64,000 nucleotides of DNA from Pedobacter sp. HDW13 (GCF_011303555.1 NZ_CP049868.1:3038001-3102000), one strand, 5' to 3'. Shown: positions 40,861 through 50,604, counted from the stretch's first letter. The notes: generated from the sequence alone by a model not told the origin. A program made the numbers and translations.

Positions 40861-41832
40861 ATGCCGGGAATCGAACAGATAAAAACACCTATTGCTGCTG
40901 ATATTAAAGCGTTTGAAAAAACCTTTAAAGAATCTATGCATAGCGACGCACCGTTGCTGGATAGGATTACCCATTACATTGTAAAGCAAAAAGGGAAACA
41001 AATGCGGCCTATGTTCGTGTTTTTTGCTGCTAAATTGTGCGGTGGAATTACAGAATCTACACACCGTGGGGCTGCATTGGTAGAACTTTTACACACGGCT
41101 ACGCTGGTGCATGATGATGTGGTGGATAACGCCTACGAGCGCCGTGGCTTTTTCTCGATAAATGCTTTATGGAAGAATAAAATTGCCGTTTTGGTAGGCG
41201 ATTATTTGTTGGCCAAGGGGCTTTTGCTTTCGGTAAACAATAACGAGCACCGTTTGTTACAAATAGTATCGGAAGCGGTAAAACAAATGAGCGAGGGTGA
41301 GTTGCTGCAGGTAGAAAAGGTGCGACGGATGGATATTTCGGAAGATTTATACTTTGATGTAATCCGCCAGAAAACGGCCTCTTTAATTGCCTCTTGCTGC
41401 GCTGCGGGTGCTGCATCGGCCGGGGCTGATGATGCAACAATTGAAAAAATGCGCCTGTTTGGCGAAAAAGTAGGGATCGCATTTCAGATTAAAGACGATA
41501 CTTTCGATTTTGGTACCGATGATGTGGGTAAACCATTAGGCATTGATATCAAAGAGAAAAAAGTAACCTTACCTTTAATTTATGCGTTAAACAAAGCCGA
41601 GAAAACTGAACGTAAACAAATGATTAACCTGGTTAAAAACCACCAGGATGATCCGGTTAAAATTCAGCAGATTATTGATTTTGTAAATGCGCATGAAGGG
41701 GTTTATTATGCTAACCAAAAAATGCTAGAATACCAGAACGAAGCTTTTGCTATTTTGCACGGGTTTGATGCCGGCGAAGCCAGAACAGGTTTAGAACAGC
41801 TTGTACTTTATACTACAGAACGTAAAAAATAA
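40861..41832 (+). CDS. Polyprenyl diphosphate synthase (trans-isoprenyl, octaprenyl type)
   Basis: Elongates allylic diphosphates with isopentenyl diphosphate to make the quinone side chain. The 323-residue protein has the first Asp-rich motif LVHDDVVDNA (about residues 86-95) and the second KDDTFDF (about 212-218), plus RRG in the IDDV-type loop context (YERRGFFSINALW) and GKQMRPMF. Length and small residues before the first Asp motif suggest a long-chain enzyme such as IspB. ATG at 40861; an upstream TTG overlaps the promoter element and is rejected. Its TAA overlaps the ATG of the TerC gene. Confidence 0.92.
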   Translation: MPGIEQIKTPIAADIKAFEKTFKESMHSDAPLLDRITHYIVKQKGKQMRPMFVFFAAKLCGGITESTHRGAALVELLHTATLVHDDVVDNAYERRGFFSINALWKNKIAVLVGDYLLAKGLLLSVNNNEHRLLQIVSEAVKQMSEGELLQVEKVRRMDISEDLYFDVIRQKTASLIASCCAAGAASAGADDATIEKMRLFGEKVGIAFQIKDDTFDFGTDDVGKPLGIDIKEKKVTLPLIYALNKAEKTERKQMINLVKNHQDDPVKIQQIIDFVNAHEGVYYANQKMLEYQNEAFAILHGFDAGEARTGLEQLVLYTTERKK

Positions 41833-42887
41833 TGACTAACGAACTACTTTTCAGCTTAGGTTTCCTTTTGTTTATTGTACTGATACTTGCTTTGGATTTA
41901 GGCCTTTTTAGCCGGAAAGAGCATGTCGTTAGCTTAAAACAAGCTGGCATAATGAGTTTGGTTATGGTTGCCCTGGCTTTGGGCTTTTATTTTTTGTTGT
42001 TAACAGAGGGTCATCAGCTGCATGGAATTAAGGATTTCAGCCACCTGAAAGATATTGTAATCAGTCATCAGCACCATATTAAACTAATTCCTGATGATTT
42101 TGATGGCAGCTTAGCCATTTACAGGCAAAACCTGGGGCTGGAGTTTTTAACAGGTTACGTAATAGAGTATGCCCTTTCGGTTGATAATATTTTTGTAATT
42201 GTACTCGTTTTCTCGGCCTTTGCGGTTGAAGAGAAATATTACCACCGTGTATTGTTCTGGGGTATTTTGGGTGCAATTATTATGCGTTTCATCTTCATTT
42301 TTGTTGGTGCTGCACTTATTGCCAAATTTGCCTGGATTTTATACCTCTTTGGTGCATTCCTGGTTTTTACAGGCGTAAAAATGTTCTTCAGCAACGACGA
42401 TGATGACAAAATAGATCCTGAAAACCACCCTGTAGTTAAATGGGCTTCGAAAATATTTTCAATACACCCTAAATATGAGGGTAAAAAATTCTTTGTAAAA
42501 ATTAATCACAAAACCCTGGTTACACCTTTGTTTTTGGTGTTGTTGATTGTTGAGTTTACCGATTTGTTATTCGCTGTCGATTCAATTCCGGCTATTTTTG
42601 CAGTAACCAAAGATCCGTATATTGTATTTTTCTCAAACATTTTTGCCATTATGGGCTTGCGGTCTATGTTTTTCTTATTGGTGAATATTATCCATAAATT
42701 CCATTATTTGAAAACGGGTTTAGCGGTACTGCTGGCTTTTATCGGTGTGAAAATGCTTGGTCATACTTATTTGGAGAAATGGGGTTTTACCACTGAGCAC
42801 TCGCTGATTATTATCCTGGCCATACTGGTAATTAGTATTGTGGCTTCGCTGGCTTTCCCGAAGAAAAAGGTGCATGTTAAACCTTAG
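41832..42887 (+). CDS. TerC-family integral membrane protein
   Basis: A 351-residue membrane protein with about eight or nine transmembrane helices. TerC/Alx signatures are clear: EYALSVDNIFVIVLVF, GILGAIIMRFIFIFVG, VEFTDLLFAVDSIPAIFAV and GLRSMFFLLVN. TerC proteins are linked to tellurite resistance and, more recently, Mn(II) export or metal insertion during protein secretion. ATG at 41832 overlaps the polyprenyl synthase stop by one base (TAATG), so translation is coupled. Physiological link between the two genes is unknown. Confidence 0.93.
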   Translation: MTNELLFSLGFLLFIVLILALDLGLFSRKEHVVSLKQAGIMSLVMVALALGFYFLLLTEGHQLHGIKDFSHLKDIVISHQHHIKLIPDDFDGSLAIYRQNLGLEFLTGYVIEYALSVDNIFVIVLVFSAFAVEEKYYHRVLFWGILGAIIMRFIFIFVGAALIAKFAWILYLFGAFLVFTGVKMFFSNDDDDKIDPENHPVVKWASKIFSIHPKYEGKKFFVKINHKTLVTPLFLVLLIVEFTDLLFAVDSIPAIFAVTKDPYIVFFSNIFAIMGLRSMFFLLVNIIHKFHYLKTGLAVLLAFIGVKMLGHTYLEKWGFTTEHSLIIILAILVISIVASLAFPKKKVHVKP

Positions 42888-42924
42888 TTTTTACGAGTTA
42901 AGGTTTTCTGTTACTCTCCTTCTT

Positions 42925-42988
42925 AACCATATAAGACACATCAGCCCATGTAAGCTACAAAGGCCTTATATTGCTTATATGGTTTTTT
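42925..42988. repeat. Palindromic element after the TerC gene, possible terminator
   Basis: AACCATATAAG at 42925-42935 is the exact reverse complement of CTTATATGGTT at 42974-42984; inner parts (CATGTAAGC, GGCCTTATA) also pair partially. T-run follows. It could both terminate ispB-like/terC transcription and belong to a dispersed repeat family. Confidence 0.6.
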
Positions 42989-43071
42989 GCTAAAAAATCT
43001 AAAGCAAAATAACCGTTACAGCATTAATTCTGTGGTGCAAATTTGTATTTTCACCCAATTATCAACTTATT

Positions 43072-44520
43072 ATGAAATACCTTTTCTCAGCTGCACTCAT
43101 CTGTTCGGCAATATTGGCCAATGCACAAGATCAATTTGGCAACGTATTTTCGAAAATTAATACCGATGTGCAACAAAATGCTAAAGCTTATCAGAATTTA
43201 AAATACGAAACCGAAACCATTGGTCACCGCTTAACCGGTTCGGCAAATGGGGCAAAGGCAGAGCAATATACTTTCGATTTACTGAAATCGTACGGCTGCG
43301 AGGTAACGTTTCAACCTTTTGAAGTAGAAAGCTGGAGCAGAAAAACCATTAGTGTAGAAATAGGTACTGATAAAAACAGTCTGACTAAAATGAAAGCGGT
43401 AACGCTGGCACACTCGCCGGTAAGCGCAAATGTGAGTGGCGGTATTGTAGATGCCGGTAATGGGCTGGAAGCCGACTATCAGGCCAATCCTGCTAAATTT
43501 AAAGGTAAGATTGTGCTGATCTATCTGGGCGTTTTACCAGGTTCGCCCGCGGGAACAAAATCACTTCACCGTTCTGAGAAAACAGCCATTGCCACCAAAT
43601 ACGGAGCAAGTGGAGTAATTATCATCAATACGGTAAAAGATGGCGTGCTTTTAACGGGTACGGCTTCGGTTACGGGCAAATTAATCGCCATCCCTGCCAT
43701 TTGTATCGGTTTAGAAGATGGCATGGCTTTAAAAGAAAAGCTGAAAACGCAAGCGCAAGTTGCCCATATTGCAATGACAAATTTTTCGGGTGTAATTAAG
43801 GCCCGGAATGTAATTGCCACATTTAAAGGAACCGAACTGCCAAAAGATAAAATTGTGGTTGGTGGACATTTAGATAGCTGGGATTTAGCTACTGGGGCCA
43901 TCGATAACGGAATAGGTTCTTTTGCTATTATAGATATGGCACGCACCTTTAAAAAGCTGAATTTGAAAACGAAACGAACTGTAGAGTTTGTGTTGTTTAT
44001 GGGTGAGGAACAAGGTTTATTGGGCTCAAAGGCTTATGTAGAACAGGCCAAAAAGAACGGAACTTTAGCCCAGGTTAAATTTATGCTCAACTATGATATG
44101 ACCAACGATCCGAAAGGCTTTTCGACTTCGAGAGCGGAGATGAAAGATTTATTTACAGCCTGGGGTGCAGAGATTGTAAAAATAGATACCGGTTTTAAAA
44201 ATTTGTTTAATGCAGGTGCAGGTTTACATAGCGATCACCAGCCATTTATGCTGGAGGGCATTCCAACAGGTGGAGGCTTTGGTGGTAAATTACCCAATAA
44301 TTCAGGGCCTTTTTACCACTCGGATGGAGATTCGTTTAAACTGGTTGATGAGCAGGAGTTGAAAAATACCGTACGCTACAGCGCCATGCTTACTTATGCT
44401 TTAGCTAATACTCCTAAAATACCGGTTGACGTTCAGGGTGATGAAGAGTTGCGTATATTTTTAGAATCGCAGAATTTAAAAGAGCCTTTAACTATAGCAG
44501 GCGAGTGGAGGTGGAAGTAG
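43072..44520 (+). CDS. Secreted M28 family metallopeptidase with PA domain (carboxypeptidase Q-like)
   Basis: A 482-residue exported zinc peptidase. Signal peptide MKYLFSAALICSAILANAQ. A protease-associated (PA) insertion lies at about residues 110-240 (GGIVDAGNGLEADY, KYGASGVIIINTV). The M28 zinc site is visible: GGHLDSWDLATGAIDNGIGS (His and bridging Asp), FMGEEQGLLGS (catalytic Glu pair), NYDMTNDPKG and LHSDHQPFMLEGIPT (final His). Domain order is that of mammalian plasma glutamate carboxypeptidase/CPQ. ATG at 43072. Distinct from the shorter M28 lipoprotein at 3222. Confidence 0.92.
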   Translation: MKYLFSAALICSAILANAQDQFGNVFSKINTDVQQNAKAYQNLKYETETIGHRLTGSANGAKAEQYTFDLLKSYGCEVTFQPFEVESWSRKTISVEIGTDKNSLTKMKAVTLAHSPVSANVSGGIVDAGNGLEADYQANPAKFKGKIVLIYLGVLPGSPAGTKSLHRSEKTAIATKYGASGVIIINTVKDGVLLTGTASVTGKLIAIPAICIGLEDGMALKEKLKTQAQVAHIAMTNFSGVIKARNVIATFKGTELPKDKIVVGGHLDSWDLATGAIDNGIGSFAIIDMARTFKKLNLKTKRTVEFVLFMGEEQGLLGSKAYVEQAKKNGTLAQVKFMLNYDMTNDPKGFSTSRAEMKDLFTAWGAEIVKIDTGFKNLFNAGAGLHSDHQPFMLEGIPTGGGFGGKLPNNSGPFYHSDGDSFKLVDEQELKNTVRYSAMLTYALANTPKIPVDVQGDEELRIFLESQNLKEPLTIAGEWRWK

Positions 44521-44573
44521 TAAGTCGCTGTATGGTAGGAAGGAATTCCTAAAAACCAGGCAACATTATATGC

Positions 44574-44942
44574 TTAGAATAAAAACAGTCGGGCAAAAAG
44601 AATAATAACGATGGTCCAAAAAGTAAAGCCTAAAGCAACATAATTCCAATGTTGTTTCCAGCTTTTTAGATTATTCTTTGCTAAATGTTTGTTTGCAAAA
44701 ACTGCCTGAAGTGGAGGAACGAATGGAAATACGATAATAGAGAACTTATCACTAAAGCTTAAATCTTTATTATTCAATTTTATGCTATCTGCTTCACGAT
44801 TCATTCCAAGAATATCCACCACTTCGATAGAGAGATTCCTTGCAAGAAATTCTTGCCTAGCCATTTCCAGTGCTTCCGGCTCTAAATTTTTATCTTGAAT
44901 TAAGTTATATAGTTCCTGATCTGAAAGCGCCTGCAACTCCAT
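44574..44942 (-). CDS. Hypothetical membrane protein with C-terminal helices
   Basis: A 122-residue protein. The N-terminal ~50 residues are helical and acidic (LSDQELYNLIQDKNLEPEAL, EFLARNLSIEVVD), followed by a hydrophobic stretch FSIIVFPFVPPLQAVFA and a C-terminal transmembrane helix (YVALGFTFWTIVIILFARLF). No family recognised. It starts 8 nt after the CBS-protein stop on the same strand, so the two form an operon. ATG at 44942. Confidence 0.68.
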   Translation of the reverse strand: MELQALSDQELYNLIQDKNLEPEALEMARQEFLARNLSIEVVDILGMNREADSIKLNNKDLSFSDKFSIIVFPFVPPLQAVFANKHLAKNNLKSWKQHWNYVALGFTFWTIVIILFARLFLF

Positions 44943-44950
44943 TTAATCTT

Positions 44951-45379
44951 TTACCCGCTAATATAGCTTTCTAGTTGCGAAATAGTTTGTTTTTGATCTT
45001 CGATAATAAACTTAACCACATCACCAATAGAAACCATGCCTTTAACTTCACCATCAACAACTATGGGTAAATGGCGGATATGCTTATCAGTCATCAGTTC
45101 CATGCAAAAATCGATGCTGTCGTTTAAGGTAATGGTAATAGGCGTAGCCGTCATAGCTTCATTAATTAGGGTATCTTTTGATGATTTACCCTGTAAAATG
45201 ATTTTGCGGGCATAATCGCGTTCGGTAAAAATGCCACGGAGCATTTGGTCTTCCATCACCAGTACAGCGCTGATGTTTTTTTCGGTCATTACTTTTAAGG
45301 CATCCAGAACAGAAATATTTTCGGGCACCGAGATAATGCGCACCTGTTTGGTATCAAGTAAGTGTTTTACGGTTTTCAT
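44951..45379 (-). CDS. CBS-domain pair protein
   Basis: A 142-residue stand-alone Bateman module of two CBS domains that would sense an adenosine nucleotide. Domain 1 spans about residues 10-65 (ISVLDALKVMTEKNISAVLV, GIFTERDYARKIIL) and domain 2 about 78-130 (MELMTDKHIRHLPIVVDGEV, GMVSIGDVVKFIIED). No fused enzymatic or transport domain. ATG at 45379. A membrane protein of unknown function follows in the same operon, which could be its effector. Confidence 0.92.
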   Translation of the reverse strand: MKTVKHLLDTKQVRIISVPENISVLDALKVMTEKNISAVLVMEDQMLRGIFTERDYARKIILQGKSSKDTLINEAMTATPITITLNDSIDFCMELMTDKHIRHLPIVVDGEVKGMVSIGDVVKFIIEDQKQTISQLESYISG

Positions 45380-45688
45380 AACACTGAGATTTGGTTATCT
45401 GAATTTAAGCAATAATTGCTTGAAAATCAAAGTTTTGTTTTTATGTTTCCACTTTGTTTGCAAAAATGTATTTAAGGTTTACATCCGCTTACCATTTGAG
45501 CAAAAATGTAAAGTGTTATAAAGCCTTTATCAAAGTTTAGTTTGTATATAATGGCGCAAAAAAATGAATAGAGCTCATTTCTATTGCTTATCTTTCGGCT
45601 ACCAATAAAATTTGTGCAAAATACACTGGCACGCGCAATACTTTGGTATTGATATTTTAGAAAATTACCCAAAATCAATTAAGAAATC
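45380..45688. other. Intergenic region without recognised features
   Basis: About 310 bases between divergent genes (CBS protein and GNAT). AT-rich; I see no gene, palindrome or perfect TAnnTTTG element. ATACTTTGG near 45639-45647 is one base short of the promoter consensus spacing. Confidence 0.5.
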
Positions 45689-45991
45689 ATGGCAGAAGTA
45701 AAATTAAACCTTCAGGAAGATGGACCAAGCTCATTCGATATTTTCGACGAAAATGGTAAAGCAGGAGAAATGGTATTTGATATTCAGGGCAACGACCTTA
45801 CGGTTTACCATACTGAGGTAGAACCAGACAGAGAAGGTAAGGGATATGCCAAGCTGTTGCTGGATGCGATGGTGAGCTATGTGAGGGAAAATCATTTAAT
45901 GGTAATTCCATTGTGTCCATACGTGCATTTACAATTCAGAAGACACGAAGAATTGTATAAAGACATTTGGAATAAGAAAAACGAACGTTAA
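45689..45991 (+). CDS. Small GNAT-type N-acetyltransferase (NATD1-like)
   Basis: A 100-residue minimal acetyltransferase of the YidJ/NATD1-like group. After a strand-rich start (MVFDIQGNDLTVYHTEV) the acetyl-CoA loop EPDREGKGYAKLLLDAMVS is visible, followed by VIPLCPYVHLQFRRHEE, where the Cys-Pro-Y motif near the C-terminus is typical of this group. Substrate unknown. ATG at 45689. Confidence 0.88.
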   Translation: MAEVKLNLQEDGPSSFDIFDENGKAGEMVFDIQGNDLTVYHTEVEPDREGKGYAKLLLDAMVSYVRENHLMVIPLCPYVHLQFRRHEELYKDIWNKKNER

Positions 45992-46175
45992 TACTGTAAA
46001 CCAATTGCAGCTGTTTTTCAGTCAGATTTGCCCCGGCAGTTCATCTGACTGAAAATTCCCCAAATACTTAAATACCGGCCTGACGGCTGAAATTAGCCCT
46101 GGATGTTTTTGACTAAATTTATCCAATACCTTTAAAACCAAAACTTAACTATTTTATAAATTACCTTATCCGAAA

Positions 46176-47588
46176 ATGAAACTTGTATCCATTCAGAAAA
46201 ACGTTTTAGTTGTGTTATTACTCTTGATTTCGCCACTGGTGAAAGCACAATTTAAAAATGCTGAAGCCGCAAAACAGCTTAACCAACTTCAGCAAAAATT
46301 TGTCGATTTGCGTTTTGGTATGTTTATCCACTACAATATTCCCACTTATGCCAATGCCGACTGGCCCGATCCTGATGCCTCGCCCAAATTATTTAATCCT
46401 AAAAAACTCGATGCTAACCAATGGGCTAAAGCAGCTAAATCGGCCAATATGAGCTATGGTTGTTTAACTACAAAGCACCACAGCGGTTTCTGCATATGGG
46501 ATACCAAAAGCACCGATTACAACGTAATGAACAGTCCTTATGGCAAAGATGTAGTAAAGCAGTTTACCGATGCGTTCCGTGCCAACGGCCTGAAAGTAAT
46601 GCTATATTACTCTATCCTCGATACGCACCATAAGTTGAGGCCAAACCAGATTACACCAAAGCACATCGACATGATTAAGCAGCAGATTACCGAACTATTG
46701 ACCAAGTACGGTAAAATCGAGGCTTTGATTATCGATGGTTGGGATGCGCCATGGTCTAGGATTTCTTATGATGATGTTCCTTTTGAAGATATTTATACCC
46801 TGATTAAAACCTTACAGCCCGATTGTCTGGTGATGGATTTGAATGGAGCCAAATACCCTGCAGAAGGTTTGTACTACACCGATATTAAAACTTACGAAAT
46901 GGGTGCCGGCCAGCGGATGCATAAAGAAAACAAGGTAATGCCTGCTTTGGCTTGTTTGCCAATTAATACCTCGTGGTTCTGGAAAACCGATTTTCCTACT
47001 GTACCCGTACGTAAGCCTAACGAAATTGTAGAAACGCTGATCAGACCTTTAAACGAGGCCAGCTGTAATTTTATCCTCAATGTAGCGCCAAACCGCGATG
47101 GATTAATTGATGATAACGCAATTGAATCGTTGAAAGAAGTAGGTAAATTATGGAAGAATGAAGGCGGTACTGTTATGTTGCCACCACTTGATTTACCCAT
47201 TATTTCAAGCAATATCGCCATCAACCAAGCCGCAAATGCTACCTGGAGCGACGATATGAATATTATGGATTTTGCGAATGATGACAGTTACCGTTCTTCG
47301 TGGACCTCGAACAGCTCGGTAGCCAAACCCTGGTTCGAAATCGATCTTAAAAATGAGCAGGCTTTAAATATGATTGTTGTTGCCGAGCAAAAAGCTAACA
47401 TAGATGAGTATGTGCTCGAATACTGGAATGGTGTGGAATGGAAAAAAATTGCATATGGTAATAATGCCGACAGGATCAAAATCCATCGTTTCGACCGTGT
47501 TTGGACCAGTAAGGTGCGTATCCGTATCGAACACTCGAAAGAAACTGCCTCAATTGCCGAATTTCAGGTTTTTAACGAAAGAAGATAA
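46176..47588 (+). CDS. Secreted GH29 alpha-L-fucosidase with C-terminal discoidin-like domain
   Basis: A 470-residue exported glycoside hydrolase removing alpha-L-fucose from glycans. Signal peptide region NVLVVLLLLISPLVKAQF. The GH29 catalytic domain begins FVDLRFGMFIHYNIPTY and includes TTKHHSGFCIWD (substrate-binding HH), KVMLYYSILDTHH, and LIIDGWDAPW, where the Asp is the probable nucleophile. Residues about 350-468 form an F5/8 type C-like carbohydrate-binding domain (SVAKPWFEIDLK, VLEYWNGVEWKKIAY). No SusC/SusD pair or sulfatase flanks it, so it is outside a typical polysaccharide-utilisation locus. ATG at 46176. Confidence 0.92.
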   Translation: MKLVSIQKNVLVVLLLLISPLVKAQFKNAEAAKQLNQLQQKFVDLRFGMFIHYNIPTYANADWPDPDASPKLFNPKKLDANQWAKAAKSANMSYGCLTTKHHSGFCIWDTKSTDYNVMNSPYGKDVVKQFTDAFRANGLKVMLYYSILDTHHKLRPNQITPKHIDMIKQQITELLTKYGKIEALIIDGWDAPWSRISYDDVPFEDIYTLIKTLQPDCLVMDLNGAKYPAEGLYYTDIKTYEMGAGQRMHKENKVMPALACLPINTSWFWKTDFPTVPVRKPNEIVETLIRPLNEASCNFILNVAPNRDGLIDDNAIESLKEVGKLWKNEGGTVMLPPLDLPIISSNIAINQAANATWSDDMNIMDFANDDSYRSSWTSNSSVAKPWFEIDLKNEQALNMIVVAEQKANIDEYVLEYWNGVEWKKIAYGNNADRIKIHRFDRVWTSKVRIRIEHSKETASIAEFQVFNERR

Positions 47589-47675
47589 AAAACATTTAAA
47601 TTTCTTTGCGACTGGTATGTATACTGGTCCAAAGAAGTTTTTTTGCTGATTATTGCAATGCTATTTAAATGAGAA

Positions 47676-47697
47676 AGCCTCATATTACTATGAGGCT
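47676..47697. terminator. Short hairpin between convergent genes
   Basis: AGCCTCATA and TATGAGGCT form a perfect 9-bp stem with a 4-nt loop. The following sequence has only short T runs, so terminator function is tentative. Confidence 0.45.
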
Positions 47698-47856
47698 GAA
47701 ATTATTTTGCAGTATACAACATCCATCGTATAAAGCTTAAACCAAACAAACTAAATAATAGACAAACACTCTAAAATTTTGTTTTAATTTTTTTAAACTA
47801 TTTTTATAAAATTGTTTGTTTTTTTATTTAAAGTGTTGATTATTAGTTTTTTATTT

Positions 47857-48834
47857 TTAAAAATTTGAAGTAAAACCATCCAGTAATTCCATGGTTTTTA
47901 AGGCCTCTTCTCCGCTGCAGGGATTTTTACTTTTATTCAGGAAATAAGCCACAACCTTTTCTATCATTGGTTGCTCTACATGGGCAAGCGGTAAAAAATC
48001 AAACTGTTCTTCTACACCGGTACGGATAATTTTAACCTGGTGGCCAAACATCGGGAAGCTGATTTTTCCTTTCGATCCATAAATATCGCAAACATCCATT
48101 TGCTGACCTTCGGCAACAGTAAAACACCAGGTGCCATTAAATACCACACCATTCTCGAATAAAATACGTCCGGTTACCAAATCATCAACAGGTTGTTGTT
48201 TCGATTGGTTAAGCGCAATTCCGCTAAAACTGTTAATCGCTCCGAAAAAGTAGAGCATCAAATCGAGCTGGTGCGGTGCGAGGTCGTGAAAAAGACCACC
48301 GCCGCCAATATTCGGATCCATGCGCCAATTGTAAGCTGTTTTGGCAATTACCTTGCTTTTTTGCGGTTGCAGCATGCGCAAATCAACAAAGCGGATATCG
48401 CCGATTATGTGTTTATCGATCAATGATTTTACTTTCAAAAATAAGGGCTGCTCGCGACGGTAATGCGCTACACTGAGTTTCACACCATAATTATTTGCTG
48501 CATTAACCATACGTTGCGCGGCAGCAGCATTTAAAGCCATGGGTTTTTCTACATATACCGGTTTGCCTGCGGCAAGTGCTTCAATGGTATAAGCTTCGTG
48601 TTGCAGGGGCGGGGTAGCAATATAAATGGCATTTATTTCAGGATCGTTAATCAGCTCAGATGCATCGCTATACCATTTCGGTACGCCATGGCGTTGGGCA
48701 TAATCTGCAGCTTTAACTGCATCCCTACGCATTACGGCCACAAGCGACGAGTTGGGCACTTTATTAAACGCCGGCCCACTTTTAACCTCCGTTACATCAC
48801 CACAGCCAATAATCCCCCATTTAATTTCATTCAT
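47857..48834 (-). CDS. Gfo/Idh/MocA family oxidoreductase
   Basis: A 325-residue NAD(P)-dependent sugar or inositol oxidoreductase. The Rossmann motif is WGIIGCGDVTEVKSGPAF, the catalytic EKP motif is in KPVYVEKPMALNAAAAQ near residue 95, and the C-terminal GFO/IDH domain shows GGGLFHDLAPHQLDLMLYFF with the conserved His. ATG at 48834 is chosen; an upstream TTG adds four residues only. Oxidoreductases of this family often act on sugars; proximity to the fucosidase is suggestive but the genes are convergent. Confidence 0.93.
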   Translation of the reverse strand: MNEIKWGIIGCGDVTEVKSGPAFNKVPNSSLVAVMRRDAVKAADYAQRHGVPKWYSDASELINDPEINAIYIATPPLQHEAYTIEALAAGKPVYVEKPMALNAAAAQRMVNAANNYGVKLSVAHYRREQPLFLKVKSLIDKHIIGDIRFVDLRMLQPQKSKVIAKTAYNWRMDPNIGGGGLFHDLAPHQLDLMLYFFGAINSFSGIALNQSKQQPVDDLVTGRILFENGVVFNGTWCFTVAEGQQMDVCDIYGSKGKISFPMFGHQVKIIRTGVEEQFDFLPLAHVEQPMIEKVVAYFLNKSKNPCSGEEALKTMELLDGFTSNF

Positions 48835-48990
48835 AAAGCAAAGCAAATTGTTTTGGCTAGTAAGTTAGCAATAGACGGCGATTTTTAAAACCAGCATCGA
48901 ATTTATTTGAAGAAAAGTAATTGCACTGTATAATTTGGTTAGCTGAAAGTTGTAAAGCGATATGCGTTTAGTATTCACATCAAAATTACT

Positions 48991-48998
48991 TACTTTTG
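48991..48998 (+). promoter_or_regulatory. -7 element (TACTTTTG) of ahcY
   Basis: TACTTTTG fits TAnnTTTG; leader of roughly 85-90 nt to the ATG at 49092. The leader is AT-rich and I see no SAH-riboswitch structure in it. Confidence 0.5.
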
Positions 48999-49091
48999 TA
49001 CGCTGTTAATCAGAATAGGTTTGCCAATAGTTTGTGTAATCTTCTGAATTTCAGTTAAAAAATTGATTATCAATTAATTAAAAAGAAAATT

Positions 49092-50408
49092 ATGTCATCA
49101 GTAGAGACAGCTTACATCCCTTACAAAGTTAAGGACATTTCACTGGCAGAATGGGGCCGTAAAGAAATCGAATTAGCCGAAGCAGAAATGCCAGGTTTAA
49201 TGAGTTTACGTAAAGAATTCGGTCCAACACAACCGTTAAAAGGTGCACGCATTGCAGGTTGTCTGCACATGACCATCCAAACGGCTGTATTAATCGAAAC
49301 ATTAGTGGCTTTAGGTGCTGAAGTTACCTGGTCATCATGCAATATTTTTTCTACACAAGATCACGCTGCTGCGGCAATCGCTGCTGCTGGTATCCAGGTT
49401 TATGCGTGGAAAGGTTTAAACGAGCAAGAATTTGACTGGTGTATTGAACAAACTTTACACTTCGGTCCGGAGCAACAACCACTAAACATGATTTTGGATG
49501 ATGGTGGCGATTTAACCAACATGGTTTTTGATAAATACCCTGAGCTGATTGCAGCAATTAAAGGTTTGTCGGAAGAAACCACTACCGGTGTTCACCGTTT
49601 ATACGAAAGAATGAAAAACGGAACTTTGCACTTACCTGCAATTAACGTTAACGATTCTGTAACTAAATCTAAATTCGATAACAAATACGGTTGCCGCGAA
49701 TCATTGGTTGATGCAATTCGTCGCGCAACTGATGTAATGATGGCTGGTAAAGTAGCTGTGGTTTGCGGTTATGGCGATGTGGGTAAAGGTTCAGCAGAGT
49801 CATTAAGCTCACAAGGTGTACGTGTAATCGTTACCGAAATCGATCCAATTTGTGCTTTACAAGCTGCAATGGAAGGTTACGAAGTTAAAAAATTCGCTAC
49901 AGCTGTTAAAGAAGCAGATATTATTGTAACTACTACAGGTAACCGTGACATCGTTCGTGGCGAGCATTTCTTAACTATGAAAGATAAAGCTATCGTTTGT
50001 AACATTGGTCACTTCGATAACGAAATCGATGTTGCCTGGTTAAACAGCAACTATGGTTCAACTAAGGTAGAAATCAAACCTCAGGTAGATAAATATACTA
50101 TCGAAGGTAAAGATATCATTCTATTGGCTGAAGGCCGTTTGGTTAACTTAGGTTGCGCAACTGGTCACCCAAGTTTTGTAATGAGTAACTCGTTTACCAA
50201 CCAAACTTTAGCACAGTTAGAGTTATGGACCAACACTGATAAATACGAAAACAAAGTTTATGTTTTGCCTAAGTATTTAGATGAAAAAGTTGCCCGTTTG
50301 CACTTAGAGAAAATAGGTGTAGAGTTAGATGTATTAGATCAACACCAGGCTGATTATATCGGTGTACCGGTTGAAGGTCCGTTTAAATCAGACGAATATC
50401 GTTACTAA
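49092..50408 (+). CDS. ahcY: Adenosylhomocysteinase (SAH hydrolase)
   Basis: Hydrolyses S-adenosylhomocysteine to adenosine and homocysteine, relieving product inhibition of methyltransferases. The 438-residue length is normal for the type without the long insertion. Signatures: [16 protein letters not shown] and [17 protein letters not shown] at the N-terminus, NAD-binding [16 protein letters not shown] (about residues 220-235), [11 protein letters not shown] and [21 protein letters not shown]-terminal [17 protein letters not shown] and final KSDEYRY are characteristic. ATG at 49092. Terminator follows. Confidence 0.98.
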   Translation: MSSVETAYIPYKVKDISLAEWGRKEIELAEAEMPGLMSLRKEFGPTQPLKGARIAGCLHMTIQTAVLIETLVALGAEVTWSSCNIFSTQDHAAAAIAAAGIQVYAWKGLNEQEFDWCIEQTLHFGPEQQPLNMILDDGGDLTNMVFDKYPELIAAIKGLSEETTTGVHRLYERMKNGTLHLPAINVNDSVTKSKFDNKYGCRESLVDAIRRATDVMMAGKVAVVCGYGDVGKGSAESLSSQGVRVIVTEIDPICALQAAMEGYEVKKFATAVKEADIIVTTTGNRDIVRGEHFLTMKDKAIVCNIGHFDNEIDVAWLNSNYGSTKVEIKPQVDKYTIEGKDIILLAEGRLVNLGCATGHPSFVMSNSFTNQTLAQLELWTNTDKYENKVYVLPKYLDEKVARLHLEKIGVELDVLDQHQADYIGVPVEGPFKSDEYRY

Positions 50409-50437
50409 TTAAAGTCGGAAGTCTGGAGTTTATATTC

Positions 50438-50475
50438 AAAAGGGATGTGCACATTGCATATCCCTTTTTTGTTTT
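50438..50475 (+). terminator. Terminator of ahcY
   Basis: AAAAGGGATGTGCA pairs with TGCATATCCCTTTT (one G-T wobble), then a T tract; 30 nt after the stop. Confidence 0.85.
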
Positions 50476-50480
50476 GTGAG

Positions 50481-50604
50481 CGTCATTTCGAGCAGAGTGC
50501 AACGTAGTCGAGAACCACGCAGTGCTCAGCGAAGCTAAATCGCGTCTGTAGGTTTCTCCATTCCGCCACCGGTGAAAAACCGGTTGGCTCCAGTCGAAAT
50601 GACG
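50481..50604. repeat. Palindromic intergenic repeat family A, copy 3
   Basis: CGTCATTTCGAGCAGAGTGC, CGTAGTCGAGAAC at left and CAGTCGAAATGACG at right as terminal arms. The centre differs from copies 1 and 2 and contains CCACCGGTGAAAAACCGGTT. Confidence 0.85.

Noticed and set aside
41099..41482. Minus-strand frame in the polyprenyl synthase gene
   Set aside because: Antisense shadow; His/Pro/Arg-rich translation without domain character.
43566..43946. Minus-strand frame in the M28 peptidase gene
   Set aside because: Antisense shadow of conserved catalytic region.
48999..49091. SAH riboswitch before ahcY
   Set aside because: The leader is AT-rich and lacks recognisable conserved G/C-rich stems of that riboswitch.
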